Assembly: GCF_905163445.1 (NCBI RefSeq)
Contig: NC_053187.1
Coordinates: 15,857,001 to 15,921,000 of the forward strand
Direction of reading: 5' to 3'
DNA: 64,000 nucleotides
Origin: Pararge aegeria
Taxonomy: Eukaryota > Arthropoda > Insecta > Lepidoptera > Nymphalidae
Under the pieces are notes generated by a model, which did not search any database, was not told the DNA's origin, and saw nothing but the letters and a program-made list of their open reading frames with translations. A program made the position numbers and the translations under genes. Shown here in pieces: positions 8,680 through 20,020 of the stretch (position 1 is the first letter of the stretch; each line of letters opens with the position of its first letter).

Positions 8680-10294
8680 AATCTCGTAAAAACCGTTTGT
8701 TCCCCTGGTATAAAAAGAAGCCTATGTGACTCTCCGTCCTTTCAACTAACTCTATGCCAAAAGTCAAGTTGGTTGGTTGCTAAGTGAGGCGTAAAGGAAG
8801 CACAAAATAATAAACAAACATATAAAGAAACTCAATTTCGCATTCATAAAACATGTAAGGATAAATAATAAAATAAGCATCGAGTCCTACCACCACGATC
8901 AACGTGTGTGTAATATGCAACTAAATAGGACTTTTCGAGCTCAGAGTTTTTCCGGTCGTGATTAAAATGCACTACAGACATCCAAATATTATTCAGTCCG
9001 AATATTCTCGATCAGAGTAGTGACGTAGACTAAATAATTATTGTACAAGCTCTCTATGTGGTAGGATAAAAATAAAATAAACAAAGTTTATGACTTTGTT
9101 TTTCAATTTTATCTTGATTTAAATTTCTTATCAGACATAATATTTGAATAAAGTGTTATATAAATGAGTTTTATAATAATGAATTGATAATGTTGATTGG
9201 TAAAGTATAACACAAGTTAAAATAGTTTATAAACATGGATATGAATATCTCAATAACAAATATTATAATAACGTACATCGTACATTTAAATGCAGCTAAA
9301 AATATTATTAAACTTCGCAAGATAATTAGTATTTTATGTCTACTTCCGGGATGCTAATTATTAATGTGGACAATTTTATGACTATAGCTTAAGTAGTTAA
9401 GGCTTGAAAGTGTTAAAAACATACATAAAAACACAATTTGCATCCAATTTTATTAACATTTGCTCCTAAAAAACTTGTTACGTAATCTTAACGGAACCTA
9501 CACATTTCTTTTTCTCATTTCTTTTCACGTAAGCCCTAAGCTTGACTGTTAACTCACCTCTTGGTAGAAAGCTAAGCCAGTGGCATATTTTAAGGTTTAG
9601 CGCTCTGGGTCGGTGTAATTGGCCGCCTCATAAATTGATGGGAAAAAAATAATTACAAAATAATATCCAACAGTTTGTTTACAAAATTATGATAATGAAT
9701 GAAAAAAACTAACAACAGAAGAGAGAGCAGAAAACCGCATTTCTATATTATCAAAATAGCTGAAGCTAATTAGCTCGTTAGCATCGTCACTCAGTGGTTT
9801 GGATCGCACTGCGTTGTCTGGAGCACGTACGCACAGCGGCCTTGTTTACAACCGAGTAGGTTAGTTCATTCTCGCCTTGCTAAATGATAAGTGATAAAAA
9901 ACGAGTCGGAATTTTATAATAATACTTTAAAAAAAATGGTTATGTACTTGCAATCCATTGGTTGCGATATCGCATGCTAAGCGATGATTGCACCGGGTTT
10001 GGATCCCTACCACCAAGTAGGTACCTCCGCTAAGCTCTGCATATACAGGGTAAAATGAAAATACCAGAAAGCTTTCGATATGTAGTTGTTTGCAATCAAA
10101 CTAGCAACTTTTATCCTACGTCTTTTTTTAACTCAATCGTTTGTGAAATATTCAACATTCTACATATACACTCTACTTGTAACTACTCTGTAATGTAACG
10201 TCGACAACAGCGCGCGAACAACAGCTCTATCGTGCGGACGCTGACCCGACTACGCGACGTTTTCGATACAAATGTATTTGGTTTCACAGTGTAA
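8680..10294. other. long mostly single-copy AT-rich stretch
   Basis: No gene and no clear repeat. Bases 9940-10020 carry a weak tRNA-like look (a GGTTTGGATCC segment) but do not fold into a convincing tRNA. A GC-richer spot with several CpGs lies at about 10195-10265. Confidence 0.4.
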
Positions 10295-10500
10295 TGCCAC
10301 TCTATCAAATCTCCGAGCATTGGAGCATATTTTGAAATATTATCAAAATAATATTGCGTAATAATAAATGGGGGAATTCAGATAAATGAATGACAGAAAA
10401 TAAAACGGGAGTAAACTTATAATATAAATTATTTCTTTGTCAGAGGATGCAATCGGGGGATATCATTTTTGTCTCTTGCCTATGTTAGCCGTGCGATGTG
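10295..10500 (+). repeat. repeat D copy 2, diverged
   Basis: Aligns loosely with copies at 8040 and 41888: ATCTCCGAGCATTGGAG, AATATTGCGTAATAATAAA, CGGGGGATATCATTTTTGTC. Contains small insertions relative to them. Older than the other two. Confidence 0.5.
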
Positions 10501-10526
10501 CGAGGCTATTCTTTAGTAGGTATACC

Positions 10527-10668
10527 CAGTGGCGTACACTTCATACACGTGCACAAAAGCACTGCCTACCCTAAATCCTTTATGCAACTCGTATTGGAGG
10601 ATCTTTCCGTTTGATGCCATTTTGTTGCTTTTTGCCTATACTTGTCAACAACCCTGTACCCGCCACTA
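10527..10668. mobile_element. MITE-h, degenerate right end
   Basis: Left end CAGTGGCGTACACTTCATAC and right end CGCCACTA. No matching flanking octamers, so the insertion is old or one end has been rearranged. Confidence 0.7.
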
Positions 10669-11159
10669 TGAAAAAAACATCAATAACATCAGCTACTGTA
10701 TTTGTTATTTTAAGCGTCTGTAATATTTAAATTATATGAAATGAAAAATAAACAAAAGAATAAGATATTCTTTTGTTTATTTTTCCTTAATTTTTTACTC
10801 TCGAGCTCTTGGGTAGGTAAGTACCATTGTACAGGTTTTCTTTTCAATCATCTTGTTTTTTTTTAATTCCTATTATTCCTATTACTTTTATCATTATGTA
10901 AACAGTGCGTTTCCGCTTCTAGTGACAAAGAATTAAAAAAATAAACAGATTGATTTTTTTTTCACCTTTTTTGTTGGTAACGGCGTGACTTCGCTTCGTT
11001 GTGACTTTTTGTCCTTATTCGTTGGCTAGAGTTACTAACGTTTAAGGCACTAGTTAATCAAACTAACCCTGGCATTCATAGTCAAGATAACGGCTCCTCT
11101 AGGGAAGATGCCACCGGGATGCGGTGAATTCAACCTTTATTAAATTAACTGGCGTAAAG
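10669..11159. other. noncoding stretch
   Basis: AT-rich. A near-perfect inverted repeat of AAAATAAACAAAAGAATA and its complement lies at about 10743-10785. No coding signal. Confidence 0.45.
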
Positions 11160-11335
11160 AACCACCAATTATTATTATTATTATTATTTAACTCTTAATT
11201 TGTACACCACAATGAAGTTAGGAAAAAAAAAAAAATAGAAATACAAAGCCAAAAGTAGAATACAAAAGGCGGCCTTATCGCTTAGTAGCGATCTCTGCCA
11301 GGCAATCTTTGGATTAGGACAAGATGAGAGAGAGC
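11160..11335 (-). mobile_element. LINE-G 3' tail
   Basis: Starts at an (ATT)n run, then TTTGTACACCACAATGAAG, GGCGGCCTTATCGCTTAGTA and CGATCTCTGCCAGGCAATC. It is the inverted terminal ~150 bp of the same non-LTR family as 3400, 19866 and 27967. Confidence 0.7.
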
Positions 11336-11829
11336 GGATAGGTGGTGTAAAATTATTATAAACGTACATTCAAATAGCTAAATACAAATACATAAACAAA
11401 ATTGCACAAATAAGAAAAATATAATAAATAAATATAAAATAATAAACTAATATATACTCAATCATACATAAATACTTATGAACATATAGATAATAAAAAT
11501 AAACATAATCAAGGTATAATAAATGTCGTCATATGTGCCAGATATATTAAATTTTTGGGGACTGTGTAAACCTATCGTCTATTAATTTCAGTGTAAGTCG
11601 TTCTTAACGATGGATCACAAGTACACTCCCATAAGTCCTGCAGAAATTATTGCAGAATGTGAGACGTAGTTTTTTTTGCTCGAAAACAACGATAAACGCC
11701 GTCACCAGCTCGATGAAATATGATAGAAAACTGACATACATACATATAAGCCTATCCTCAGAGCGACTCAGAACGATTCAGAGCGTAATCCGTAAGGTCT
11801 GTTCATACTAAGTATAAATTCAAAATTCT
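11336..11829. other. noncoding AT-rich stretch
   Basis: Rich in ATA/AAT runs from 11380 to 11520. Nothing recognised. Confidence 0.4.
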
Positions 11830-12005
11830 AATTTAAAATTTATTTATTCATGTAGGCCTATCACACACTTATGAAACTTTCATACATATATGTCTACATA
11901 ATAGTAAGAGGATGGTGATAAATTCGTTCGCCAACTTAAACCTAAAACTACGAGGGTTCCAAACGTGCCCTGCTCTAAGAAGAGCCTACAACAAACAAAA
12001 TAGTC
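11830..12005 (-). mobile_element. LINE-2 3' tail
   Basis: TTTATTCATGTAGGCCTATC, CTTAAACCTAAAACTACGAG and GGTTCCAAACGTGCCCTGCT match the inverted LINE-2 3' UTR (5840-6010, 45410-45600). UTR only. Confidence 0.75.
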
Positions 12006-13170
12006 GTTAACACTTTTTATGCAAATACAATGAGCGTTATAGGTAAGTATGAGATTGTATAACGAACGAATATTGTAACGAATTTCCCTGTTCCGTATTC
12101 GCTAATGATTTTTCAGCCAAACTGCGCACTACAGTATATCAACCGTAACAGTTTCTTCGGTAAACACTGTCGACATTGTTTCCAACTAAAAAAGAACCAC
12201 CTTGAAACGTGATGATTGATCGCAGTAATTTAATTTTTCGTATTTCACACTGGCTAGCTTTGAAACAAAACTGTAAAATCATGCGATGAAGATTATTTGA
12301 ACGTTAGGTTTCTCTCAGAGTCTCTACCTTGACTGTTTCAAAGCAAAAAGCTACTACAAAAATGTTCAGAATATGTATATGCCACAAAAATTAATGGTAA
12401 CATATTATATGTATGAACGCTTCATACGAGTAAGTGAGTGTTAAAAAAATACTACATAAATTAAAAAAAAAAATTGGAATTTGGAAAATTCTTTTTTTTA
12501 TAAACAAAAACGTCTGTATGATTTTGTTTAAAACGAAAAACGTCTGTATGAAAGACGAAATGTAGCTAAGTAGCACAAAAAAGACTGACGAATATATTAC
12601 GGAAATGCGACTGTATCGAGATATTCGCGGGTAGCGTAACCGTAAATGTGCTTAAAATGGAAGGCAGGTGGAAGCACTTCCGTTTTTACGACTCGGTCAA
12701 AAACACAAGGTGCCAAATTGTCGTGAACGACATCCGTACTGACAAATATTAATGTAAAAACAAGCGACTATGTTCTGCGCCGTGACCTTGGGGGCCACTA
12801 TCAACATGACGCATACCTATTTAAAGCAAGAAATAGTGTCACTTGCAAAACATAACCACAGTAAATACACAAGCTACATGACATAACACTGAATTAAAGT
12901 AAAATTACAAAATTAACCGCGACACCAAATAAACTCTAAAAACTAACAATAACAAATGATCTCATTTAATTACCTAGGAATCTTAACCTTACCCTAACAT
13001 CATATTTAAAGTTATGGTTTCCTCACCAATCATCATATATACTTTCAATATCATTGAAGTAACAGGGTACCAAATTTCAAATGGATCGGACATAAGGAAT
13101 TTAGTCTGATACTCTCATTAACTAGAAAAGAGCTGATAAACTTCAAAAGGATCAACCAATTTTCATGAAA
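12006..13170. other. mostly single-copy noncoding stretch
   Basis: No repeats recognised apart from a short AAAACGTCTGTATG pair about 38 bp apart (12506-12550). No coding signal. Confidence 0.4.
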
Positions 13171-13528
13171 CATGGATAAGAATCTCTCTACGTCGTGTTC
13201 CTCATTGCTGAGGGTTTGGACGATTTTGTGCCATTTGACTCGGCTTTTAGCAACGTTTAAAGCAATATGCACTATATAATATGATTTGATCCGACCAACG
13301 AATCGGGCTACGTCCTAAAGGTCTCTTTCCTTCCACTTTTCCAGTGACCACTATCTTTTCAAGATTGTCTCCATCTCTTCTGGCAATGTGACCGAAGTAC
13401 TCGAGAATCCTCTTAAGACAGATGGTTGATAGCCTTATTGTAATTTTAAGCTGTCTCAATATCGATGCGTTGGTCCTGTGTGCCGTCCACGGAATTCGCA
13501 GCATGTTCCATGACTCAGCTGCATACGT
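13171..13528 (-). pseudogene. C-terminal remnant of an RTE-type retrotransposon polyprotein
   Basis: On the minus strand the frame from about 13528 reads YAAESWN-MLRIPWTAHRTNAS, KRILEYFGHIARRDGDNLEK and GKVEGKRPLGRSPIRWSDQI. These are the characteristic blocks downstream of the reverse transcriptase in RTE-like LINEs of insects. At about 13265 the frame shifts and homology goes on as ALNVAKSRVKWHKIVQT to about 13171. A stretch between ESW and MLR that the family normally has is missing. The RT and endonuclease are absent, so it is a dead 5'-truncated copy. Confidence 0.8.
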
Positions 13529-13977
13529 AAATATGGATAAGAATATTTAGGATAAAATTATCTATGGCGCAAAAAAACTAAACGAAACTCGGTTCATCCT
13601 TTTAGGAGCTATGATACCACTGAAATACACAGAAGCACAGACAATCACGTTAAAATTATAACACATCACTGTTTCTGCGTCTGGGGGGGTGAAAACGGTA
13701 CAGTGTAAAAAGGCTTACACAGGGTATGCGATATGGATGAAATACTTCTTTTTACAAACAATTATTTTTACGACATTCTGTGACATTGTTAACCGTAATG
13801 CACCGATCGCTCTAATAAGAATTAACACATAAGAATTTGAGATCAATCCAGAAATCATTGTAAGCTGTTTACATTGTCTGTAGATAACCCTAGTGAGTTA
13901 TCAAACTTAACCTAAACTTCGCCAGTAAGGCGAGTGAAGTAAACCTGTCAAATTTGTACAGAGTTTTTGAATCTAGA
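13529..13977. other. noncoding stretch
   Basis: Nothing recognised. Confidence 0.4.
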
Positions 13978-14215
13978 CTTTTTTACACGCTTTATATTAG
14001 CTTCACTTGTATGTTTGTTTGTAACCGACTTCTTTGGGCGGGGCTTTGATTAATTTTGCTCTAATAAAAATAATAGATCAAGAAAAACTAAAAAAAATCG
14101 CTATTATGAATAAACTAAAAGAAAGAAATTAGTTTAGTTTTTTATACCAAGCGTGTTTTTTTAGTTCGTTTGAACTATTTAATTATTTCATTCATATGAA
14201 ATTAGAGATTACGTC
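13978..14215 (+). repeat. repeat L copy 1
   Basis: TTTTACACGCTTTATATTAG, CTTCACTTGTATGTTTGTTT and ATACCAAGCGTGTTTTTTTAG are shared with 31856-32345. A (poly-A-rich) AAAACTAAAAA segment lies in the middle. Probably a non-LTR retrotransposon end; class uncertain. Confidence 0.6.
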
Positions 14216-15507
14216 TTGTTTACGTCTTTTCGATTACACTTACGTTGATGTGAAGTTAGTAAGTATATTGTAAGAAGTACTACAGTAACTAAGCTATAGG
14301 TTAAGAACTCACACAATTACAAATAAAAAATCCCTTAAGGAATTTCTTGACTTTTCTCGGAGATATGAAGTTACATCGCCAAAAAATATACCTTGTTGAA
14401 TATTATAAAACCTCCTCCTGAAAGTTAGAAAGGGGTTGTTTCAGTGTACCTAGTTTCGAAATTCGCACCAAAGCATTATGATGCTTCTTTTTTTTCTATC
14501 ATTTTGTACGGCATCTCTAATGAAACTAAATATCAAACGAATGGAAATGTAACCAGCAATCCCAGGTGTTAAATGAACTGTTTTCGTCTCAGTCACGTTG
14601 AAATTCCTCTTTGTCCACTGCACACCTCAAGAAACGATAACGTTACGATAATATTTAATTTATATTAGTTAGTGGCTGGAATCCGCGAAAAACACAAAAA
14701 TCAGTATGGGATCAATTCATTTCTTCACCAAAAGAGATCTTCTTGTTCTACTTTCTACGGACGTTTCGCCTTGACACTGGAGATGTTTTCTTTACAATTA
14801 ATAATTATTGTAATGTGCGGAATTCTATAAATTCCATGATAATTACTATCATGGCAATTATACAATTCTGCACAGTAACACTTGCTTCTATCCAACAAAT
14901 TAAAGTTACAAAATTTTTTTTAATTTTGCAGAAAAAACGAATTAGAGTGACGTTTCTACAATTTTCTTTTTTTATACAGAGTAAAATATAAAATTTGATA
15001 TAAATTGTTAAATTTGGAATATTTAATTATGAGTTTATCCACTAACGTTATTATTGGGTCAGTGAGTTTAACATAAATTGAAATAGTATGTATGTTAAAG
15101 CGTTGATCACTGGGCACTAAAAGACAGTCTCTGTACAGCTGGCGCTAAAATTATGTCATGCAGCCTCCAGTAAACAGTTCGTATACTTTTCATACGTTGA
15201 TTACTGTTTGTCGTACGATATACCGTGTCTTTGACGTCTCGCAAATTTAAAACGGATGTTATAGGCAAATAGTAACGCTTGATCGCCTCAGATGATTTGC
15301 AGAACAAGAACCTGCCCCCATTTGCAATTTTTATTATCGCAGTGTCAATAATTATTAACGGGTTGTTACTGCAATTATGCATGTATAAGTAATGTGGAGC
15401 AATTATTATTTTCTGCGTTACCTGCAAAATGCACGCAATACAAAAAATAGAAGATAACAACGACTGTCACAAGGAAAATTACAAAAATGAAATTACTAGG
15501 AGTTATT
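14216..15507. other. mostly single-copy stretch with one unassigned ORF
   Basis: Holds an open frame of 117 codons at 15107-15460 (minus) with a hydrophobic start, a possible 3' splice acceptor (TTTTGCAG at about 15422-15429 on the minus strand) and no recognised domain. Frames this long also occur inside non-coding repeats in this window, so it does not stand as a gene. Otherwise nothing recognised. Confidence 0.35.
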
Positions 15508-15600
15508 AACAAGGGGTTGAGTTTGAATCCAAACACGCGCCTCTAACTTTTCTTAGTTATGAGCGTTTTAAGCAATAAAAACATTGACTTCAAAATATCA
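15508..15600 (+). mobile_element. SINE-B fragment
   Basis: GGGGTTGAGTTTGAATCC, then CACGCGCCTCTAACTTTTCT and GAGCGTTTTAAGCAATAAAA. This is the B-box and linker region of SINE-B. Confidence 0.55.
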
Positions 15601-16259
15601 CGCGGTATCACTAGTAACTAACCGCAGTCGAAGCCTCCCAAAAGAAAAAAAAATTAGATATTGATTTCTACTTTTTGTGTCTATTGTATACACATTACAT
15701 TATATAAGTTTATCAAACAGTTAGTAGGTAGATAGTTAAATAATTGTTTCGATACTATTTAAATAGTAGGAACAGATATTGTATAGTGTTGTTTTTCCAT
15801 AACACGTCGAATGTTCAACACATAGCAACCTTCACGTACTTCCGTCCTATAACACCTACGTGTCTTGAATAAGCCCTTTTGTTATTTATTTCCTAATTAC
15901 TCAAAAGCATTCAGTAGCACAACATTTGCTTGCTCGCTATCGATGAGCTGTTCTCGTGTATTAAACTCTGTATCGTCAAAATAAAATGCACCTAAATATC
16001 CTAGTTTGAACTTTTGATTTTTGTTGAGTTGTAGGCAAATTGCAACTCTATGTTATCCACTTAACTTCGACATTCAAGTATTTTCATACTCGAAAACGAC
16101 TCCTTAAGCGAGCAAATCTTCAACTAAGCCTACAGTACCTAAATGATTGTAAGTATATAGGAATTCACACTGAAAACCTGATATCACAAAGATATAACGA
16201 TCATTAAGATCCTAGCACGCCGGGGATGTCAGGACAGTGCATTTTAATTTAAACCAAAG
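15601..16259. other. noncoding stretch
   Basis: AT-rich, nothing recognised. Confidence 0.4.
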
Positions 16260-16462
16260 TAGGTATTTTCATAGATACCTAACTTGTGATATGGTAAGAA
16301 GATTACCGCCCGTTTTCACTAACGTCAAATAAGGCCATGCCTTCTAGTCTAATTAGAGTCCTAGGTATCTTAGACTAGAAGGCATGGCCTTATTTGACGT
16401 TAGTGAAAACGGGCGGTAATCTTCTTACCATATCACAAGTTAGGTATCTATGAAAATACCTA
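16260..16462. repeat. 203-bp near-perfect hairpin: two 93-bp identical inverted arms
   Basis: Left arm 16260-16352 and right arm 16370-16462 are exact reverse complements over 93 bp, with a 17-bp loop (16353-16369). The outer bases read TAGGTATTTTC and GAAAATACCTA, so the arms can be read as TA-flanked ends of a fold-back element. The arms have internal GC-richer blocks (TTACCGCCCGTTTTCACTAA) and match nothing else here. No ORF. It could be a recent fold-back transposon, an inverted duplication or a source of hairpin RNA. Confidence 0.92.
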
Positions 16463-17250
16463 GATAAGTTTTACTAATTGATTTGCACTAGGCAACACTT
16501 AAGCTATGAGTTGCTTATCTTGGCTATGAATCCTTACCACAAGTTGTCAAATTGTATGCTTGATTCTGACGTTTGTCTTTGTTTTGGCGTTTAACAGGCC
16601 ATCTTGCTAACCCGAAACACCTAACCCAATATTAAAAAAAAATTACATTTGACGATATTTTAAAAAACTTATTACTAGTCTACTTACTTTCCATTCATTT
16701 TTATACTGTTTAAATAAGTTTTATTTTAATTAGAGTATATATGAATTAAATTGGAATAAAGTAGGATACACCTGTTACTACTGTGCTCATTAAAAACAAA
16801 ACAATGAGTACAATCTACAATTAAATGAAGCATTCATATCAAAATACCCTTCTTTGGAACATTGTAATCGGTAAAATGAACAAGGAGTATTTTGTCAGAA
16901 AATATAAAGATACCTATTATTCGTACGAAATATAAATATAATAAATGTGTTCCCCAAAATAAATAATAGGTATTTGCGAAAAGTACTTATGCTTGTGGTA
17001 TAAAAAATTTTAACCATCATTTTTTTACCACTTATGGTAAAAAAATGAGACTGAAATATTTTTAAAAATAGGTTAAGTATTTGGTTTATTGGTTGGTTGG
17101 TATTAACCAAATACTAAACGAATAATAATAACGAATATTTTGTGACATTTCTTAGTTAGTGTCTAAAGTTTAAAATTTTTATTTTTCCCACTTACAACAC
17201 CAGAAAAATGTACACATTTAAAGCAATAAAATTTATTCTATTCTATTCTA
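16463..17250. other. noncoding stretch
   Basis: AT-rich. Its last ~40 bp (TTTATTCTATTCTATTCTAT at 17232-17251) look like the simple-repeat tail of a lost retroelement. No coding signal. Confidence 0.4.
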
Positions 17251-17570
17251 TAGATAGCCTAGTGGTCCAAGCGACAGGAAGGTTGAAGTCTTACAGTCTT
17301 ACTGAGTTCGATCCCCGGCATAGACCTCTAACTAGGTATTAGGAGTTATGTGCTTTTTAAGAAATTCAATATCACTTGCTTTAACGGCAAAGGAAAACAT
17401 CGTGAAGAAACCTGAAGGCCGCTCATGTACCTACTCGTAGTTCTCCATAAACTTTTCGGAAGGCCTGTAGGTCTCCGCACTTGCCCAGCGCGGTGTAACA
17501 TCACCTAAACCAATTTCATTCTAAGAGGAAACCTGTACTGGACTGGTAGGAAATAGGTTGATGACGATAA
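17251..17570 (+). mobile_element. SINE-B-like copy, full length but diverged
   Basis: tRNA-like head AGATAGCCTAGTGGTCCAAG with B-box AGTTCGATCCCC. The SINE-B body follows (ATCACTTGCTTTAACGGCAA, GAAAACATCGTGAAGAAACC), ending in GGTTGATGACGATAA. The head differs from other SINE-B copies, so this may be a subfamily with another tRNA promoter. Confidence 0.7.
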
Positions 17571-18305
17571 TGGAAAAAGTTACGTAATATGGATGCCGGT
17601 AACATAAAGGGTTTATTTTATTCATTAGGTTTAGGTTTTTAGGTGTAGGTGAATTAAAGTTAACGGTGAAGTGAAGTTATGAACACATAAACATGTAAGT
17701 ACGTAGTTAAGTTGTATGCAAATGTAAAGTTTTTATTTCATCATGGCGCAAAAACCGGAACGCTATGTAAATAGGTACCTACTAGGTAATAAGTTATTTT
17801 ATAAACAAATGTAAATTGACGTAAGCGAAAGGCTATCTCTTCATAAATATAAAGTGTATTATTAAGTTAACCGGTTTAAACCGGTAAAAAGTATATGCCT
17901 ACTGCTGATAAATTTAATTACGTTGCTTTTGTATACCTAACGACAAGGGACCCGTGCCGTTCGGTATCTATATTTCAGCAACGTTAAATTTTTGCTACGG
18001 CCAGCAATGTTCACTATACTAGCGTATGCTAGCAACTCCGTTTGTGTTAAAATATCCCATGACATCAAGAAATTTCCCTGTCTGTAGAGAACAAGATATA
18101 GGCAAATAATGCAAAAATAAATTAATTCAATATACCTACCTACGTAATTTTGGATAGGTATATGTTTGCAAACTTTCGTTCTCTATTTCACTCATTCGAT
18201 ATTAGGACGTTTCCTAGTATTACAAAAAATGGAAAACATGTGTTTCTTAATTTTTAACCAAACGCCACTATCGTGGATATAACTTGAGAAATTACAGATT
18301 TTCAT
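17571..18305. other. single-copy stretch with a 16-bp palindrome
   Basis: ACCGGTTTAAACCGGT at 17870-17885 is a perfect palindrome. Its two halves each resemble an AACCGGTT-type site of the Grainyhead/CP2 family. A regulatory role is speculative. Otherwise nothing recognised. Confidence 0.35.
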
Positions 18306-18307
18306 CC

Positions 18308-18475
18308 AAACTCCCCGTAGCTTAGGTGGCTAGTTACCAGCCTACTGACAAAGACGTTCCGCTAAGCGATTTAGTGTTAGTAACCGATAAGGTGTTATGA
18401 ATACCATACTCCCTAACAGTTTAGCCGGCGACCATCTTAGACTGCATCATAACTAACCACCAGGTTTGCAATCAA
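18308..18475 (+). mobile_element. SINE-C, head missing
   Basis: GGTGGCTAGTTACCAGCCTA, GACAAAGACGTTCCGCTAAG and CATCTTAGACTGCATCATAA. Ordered as in the more complete copy at 58079-58332. Confidence 0.75.
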
Positions 18476-19130
18476 CAGCTAACAAAAAAAAAAACACCAA
18501 CTACTATAGTACCTACTACGTTGTATAGAGGATCACATTTCATCCTTCGATGATACATCTCGCTTCTCCCATCCAGTTCCCACACCAGGGAACCTGTAAT
18601 ATTATAGCAGATAGAAAAAGCTTAGAAATCATATCATATACGCACCATATACGGGTTATAATTTAGTCGGACCAAAGAAATAACAATAATTCAGACGTAA
18701 ACAAAAACAGGGCACTAATTTTATTCAATACGTACAATCTCGAATGTTTTGGCATCGCTCTTCAAAACAACAAGAGTAAATAAACATGGTGATGCTGCAA
18801 ATTATTACTTTTATTTATGACTTTCTGCCTCGTATATTTTCATACCTTTTAAAATAATTTGTAGGCGTGCCAAAAACTACCTTCTTAATCATACTTGGAC
18901 TACTGAAATAAGTGACTCCTGTGATAAAACTGATATCATCATACACGTAAGACAAACAATATAGATTAATAAAATAATTGATTCAAAAATAACATTGTTA
19001 TATGTTGATAAGAAAACTGCTGTGCTTCTGATGTAAACTGTGAAAATGATGTAATTAATTATTTCACTTACCCAAGAGTGCTTTATCTGCCTAGAATTCA
19101 AAGCCTGAAATTTAAAAAAAAAATCAGTTC
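18476..19130. other. noncoding stretch
   Basis: AT-rich, no repeat or gene recognised. The minus-strand frame 18889-19101 has no motif. Confidence 0.4.
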
Positions 19131-19217
19131 GTTGTGGACTATGGTACTAAACTCTTCTCATTCTGTCAGGAGACCATTGCCCTTTAGCGGACCGATGATG
19201 AGTTGATTATGACGATC
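19131..19217 (+). mobile_element. SINE-B 3' fragment
   Basis: GTTGTGGACTATGGTACTAA and GGAGACCATTGCCCTTTAGC, then a GATGAGTTGATTATGACGAT end. Confidence 0.55.
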
Positions 19218-19318
19218 CTTTTGCTACTGTCAATTTACGACTAATTTCTACAACATTTTAAATTAGATTGATTATTCAAATTTTTAAATTCTTTGTTCAT
19301 GTTTAAACCCTATCACAT

Positions 19319-19482
19319 ATACCTACGAAAAAAGTTTCGTAATGAACTTCCTTTTTTCGTAGGTATCGGTTTCAATTATTCTATGTAGGTATCTATTTCA
19401 TTATTCTGCGTAGGGATCTGTTTCATTATTCTGCGTAGGTATCTGTTTCATCATTATTGGTTCCATTATTCTGGGTGATTTC
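19319..19482. repeat. hairpin plus ~25-bp minisatellite
   Basis: A perfect 16-bp inverted repeat (ATACCTACGAAAAAAG, 19319-19334 and 19351-19366) leads into four imperfect ~25-bp units of the type GTAGGTATCTGTTTCATTAT (about 19358-19482). The right arm of the hairpin overlaps the first unit. Confidence 0.8.
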
Positions 19483-19686
19483 GTTCTAGCTTCGGCTGTA
19501 GGTCGCTATTACAGTCTTCACGAATTGTATAGTCCTTTATTTTATATTTCTAAATGACTTTGTATAACATGTAACATAAAAAAACTTAGTACATTAATGG
19601 CACACACGACTATGCCTTATGCCTTAAGGGTTGCCATAACTTCTAGGAACAGCGAAGCGAGGCAGGGTACAACTAGTTTATTATAT

Positions 19687-19865
19687 AGTAGTAGTAGAGG
19701 TTTTAGTGACAGAGCTCGTCAGGGGTAGTTCTACCACCGTTCACCATGCTTATTCCTGCCACTAAGCAACATTATTGCAATGCTGTGTTTTCCGTTGCAA
19801 TTACAGCCCCAAAAAACTAAACACCAACGCCTCAGGTTGATGGAGATAGAGTGGCACGTTGAAGA
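19687..19865 (+). repeat. repeat J copy
   Basis: GTAGTAGAGGTTTTAGTGAC, CACCATGCTTATTCCTGCCA, CATTATTGCAATGCTGTGTT and ACACCAACGCCTCAGGTTGA in the same order as 59405-59602. The 3' part is cut off where a LINE-G tail begins. Confidence 0.65.
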
Positions 19866-20020
19866 ACTTATCCCTTTATTTATACTCTTTGTTTGTACAC
19901 CACTCAGAAAAACGAGAAAATAAAGAACAAACATATGGAGAACGAAGCAGGAAGCAAAAGGCGGCCCTTTCGCTAAGTAGCGATCTCTGCCAGGCAAACT
20001 TAAGATTGGAAAAACTAAAA
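19866..20020 (-). mobile_element. LINE-G 3' tail
   Basis: TTTGTTTGTACACCACTCAG, then GGCGGCCCTTTCGCTAAGTA and CGATCTCTGCCAGGCAAAC. Probably inserted into repeat J, whose continuation is missing at this junction. Confidence 0.7.

Noticed and set aside
9940..10020. Possible diverged tRNA or SINE head
   Set aside because: Only a short GGTTTGGATCC segment resembles a B-box, with no matching body or stem pairing.
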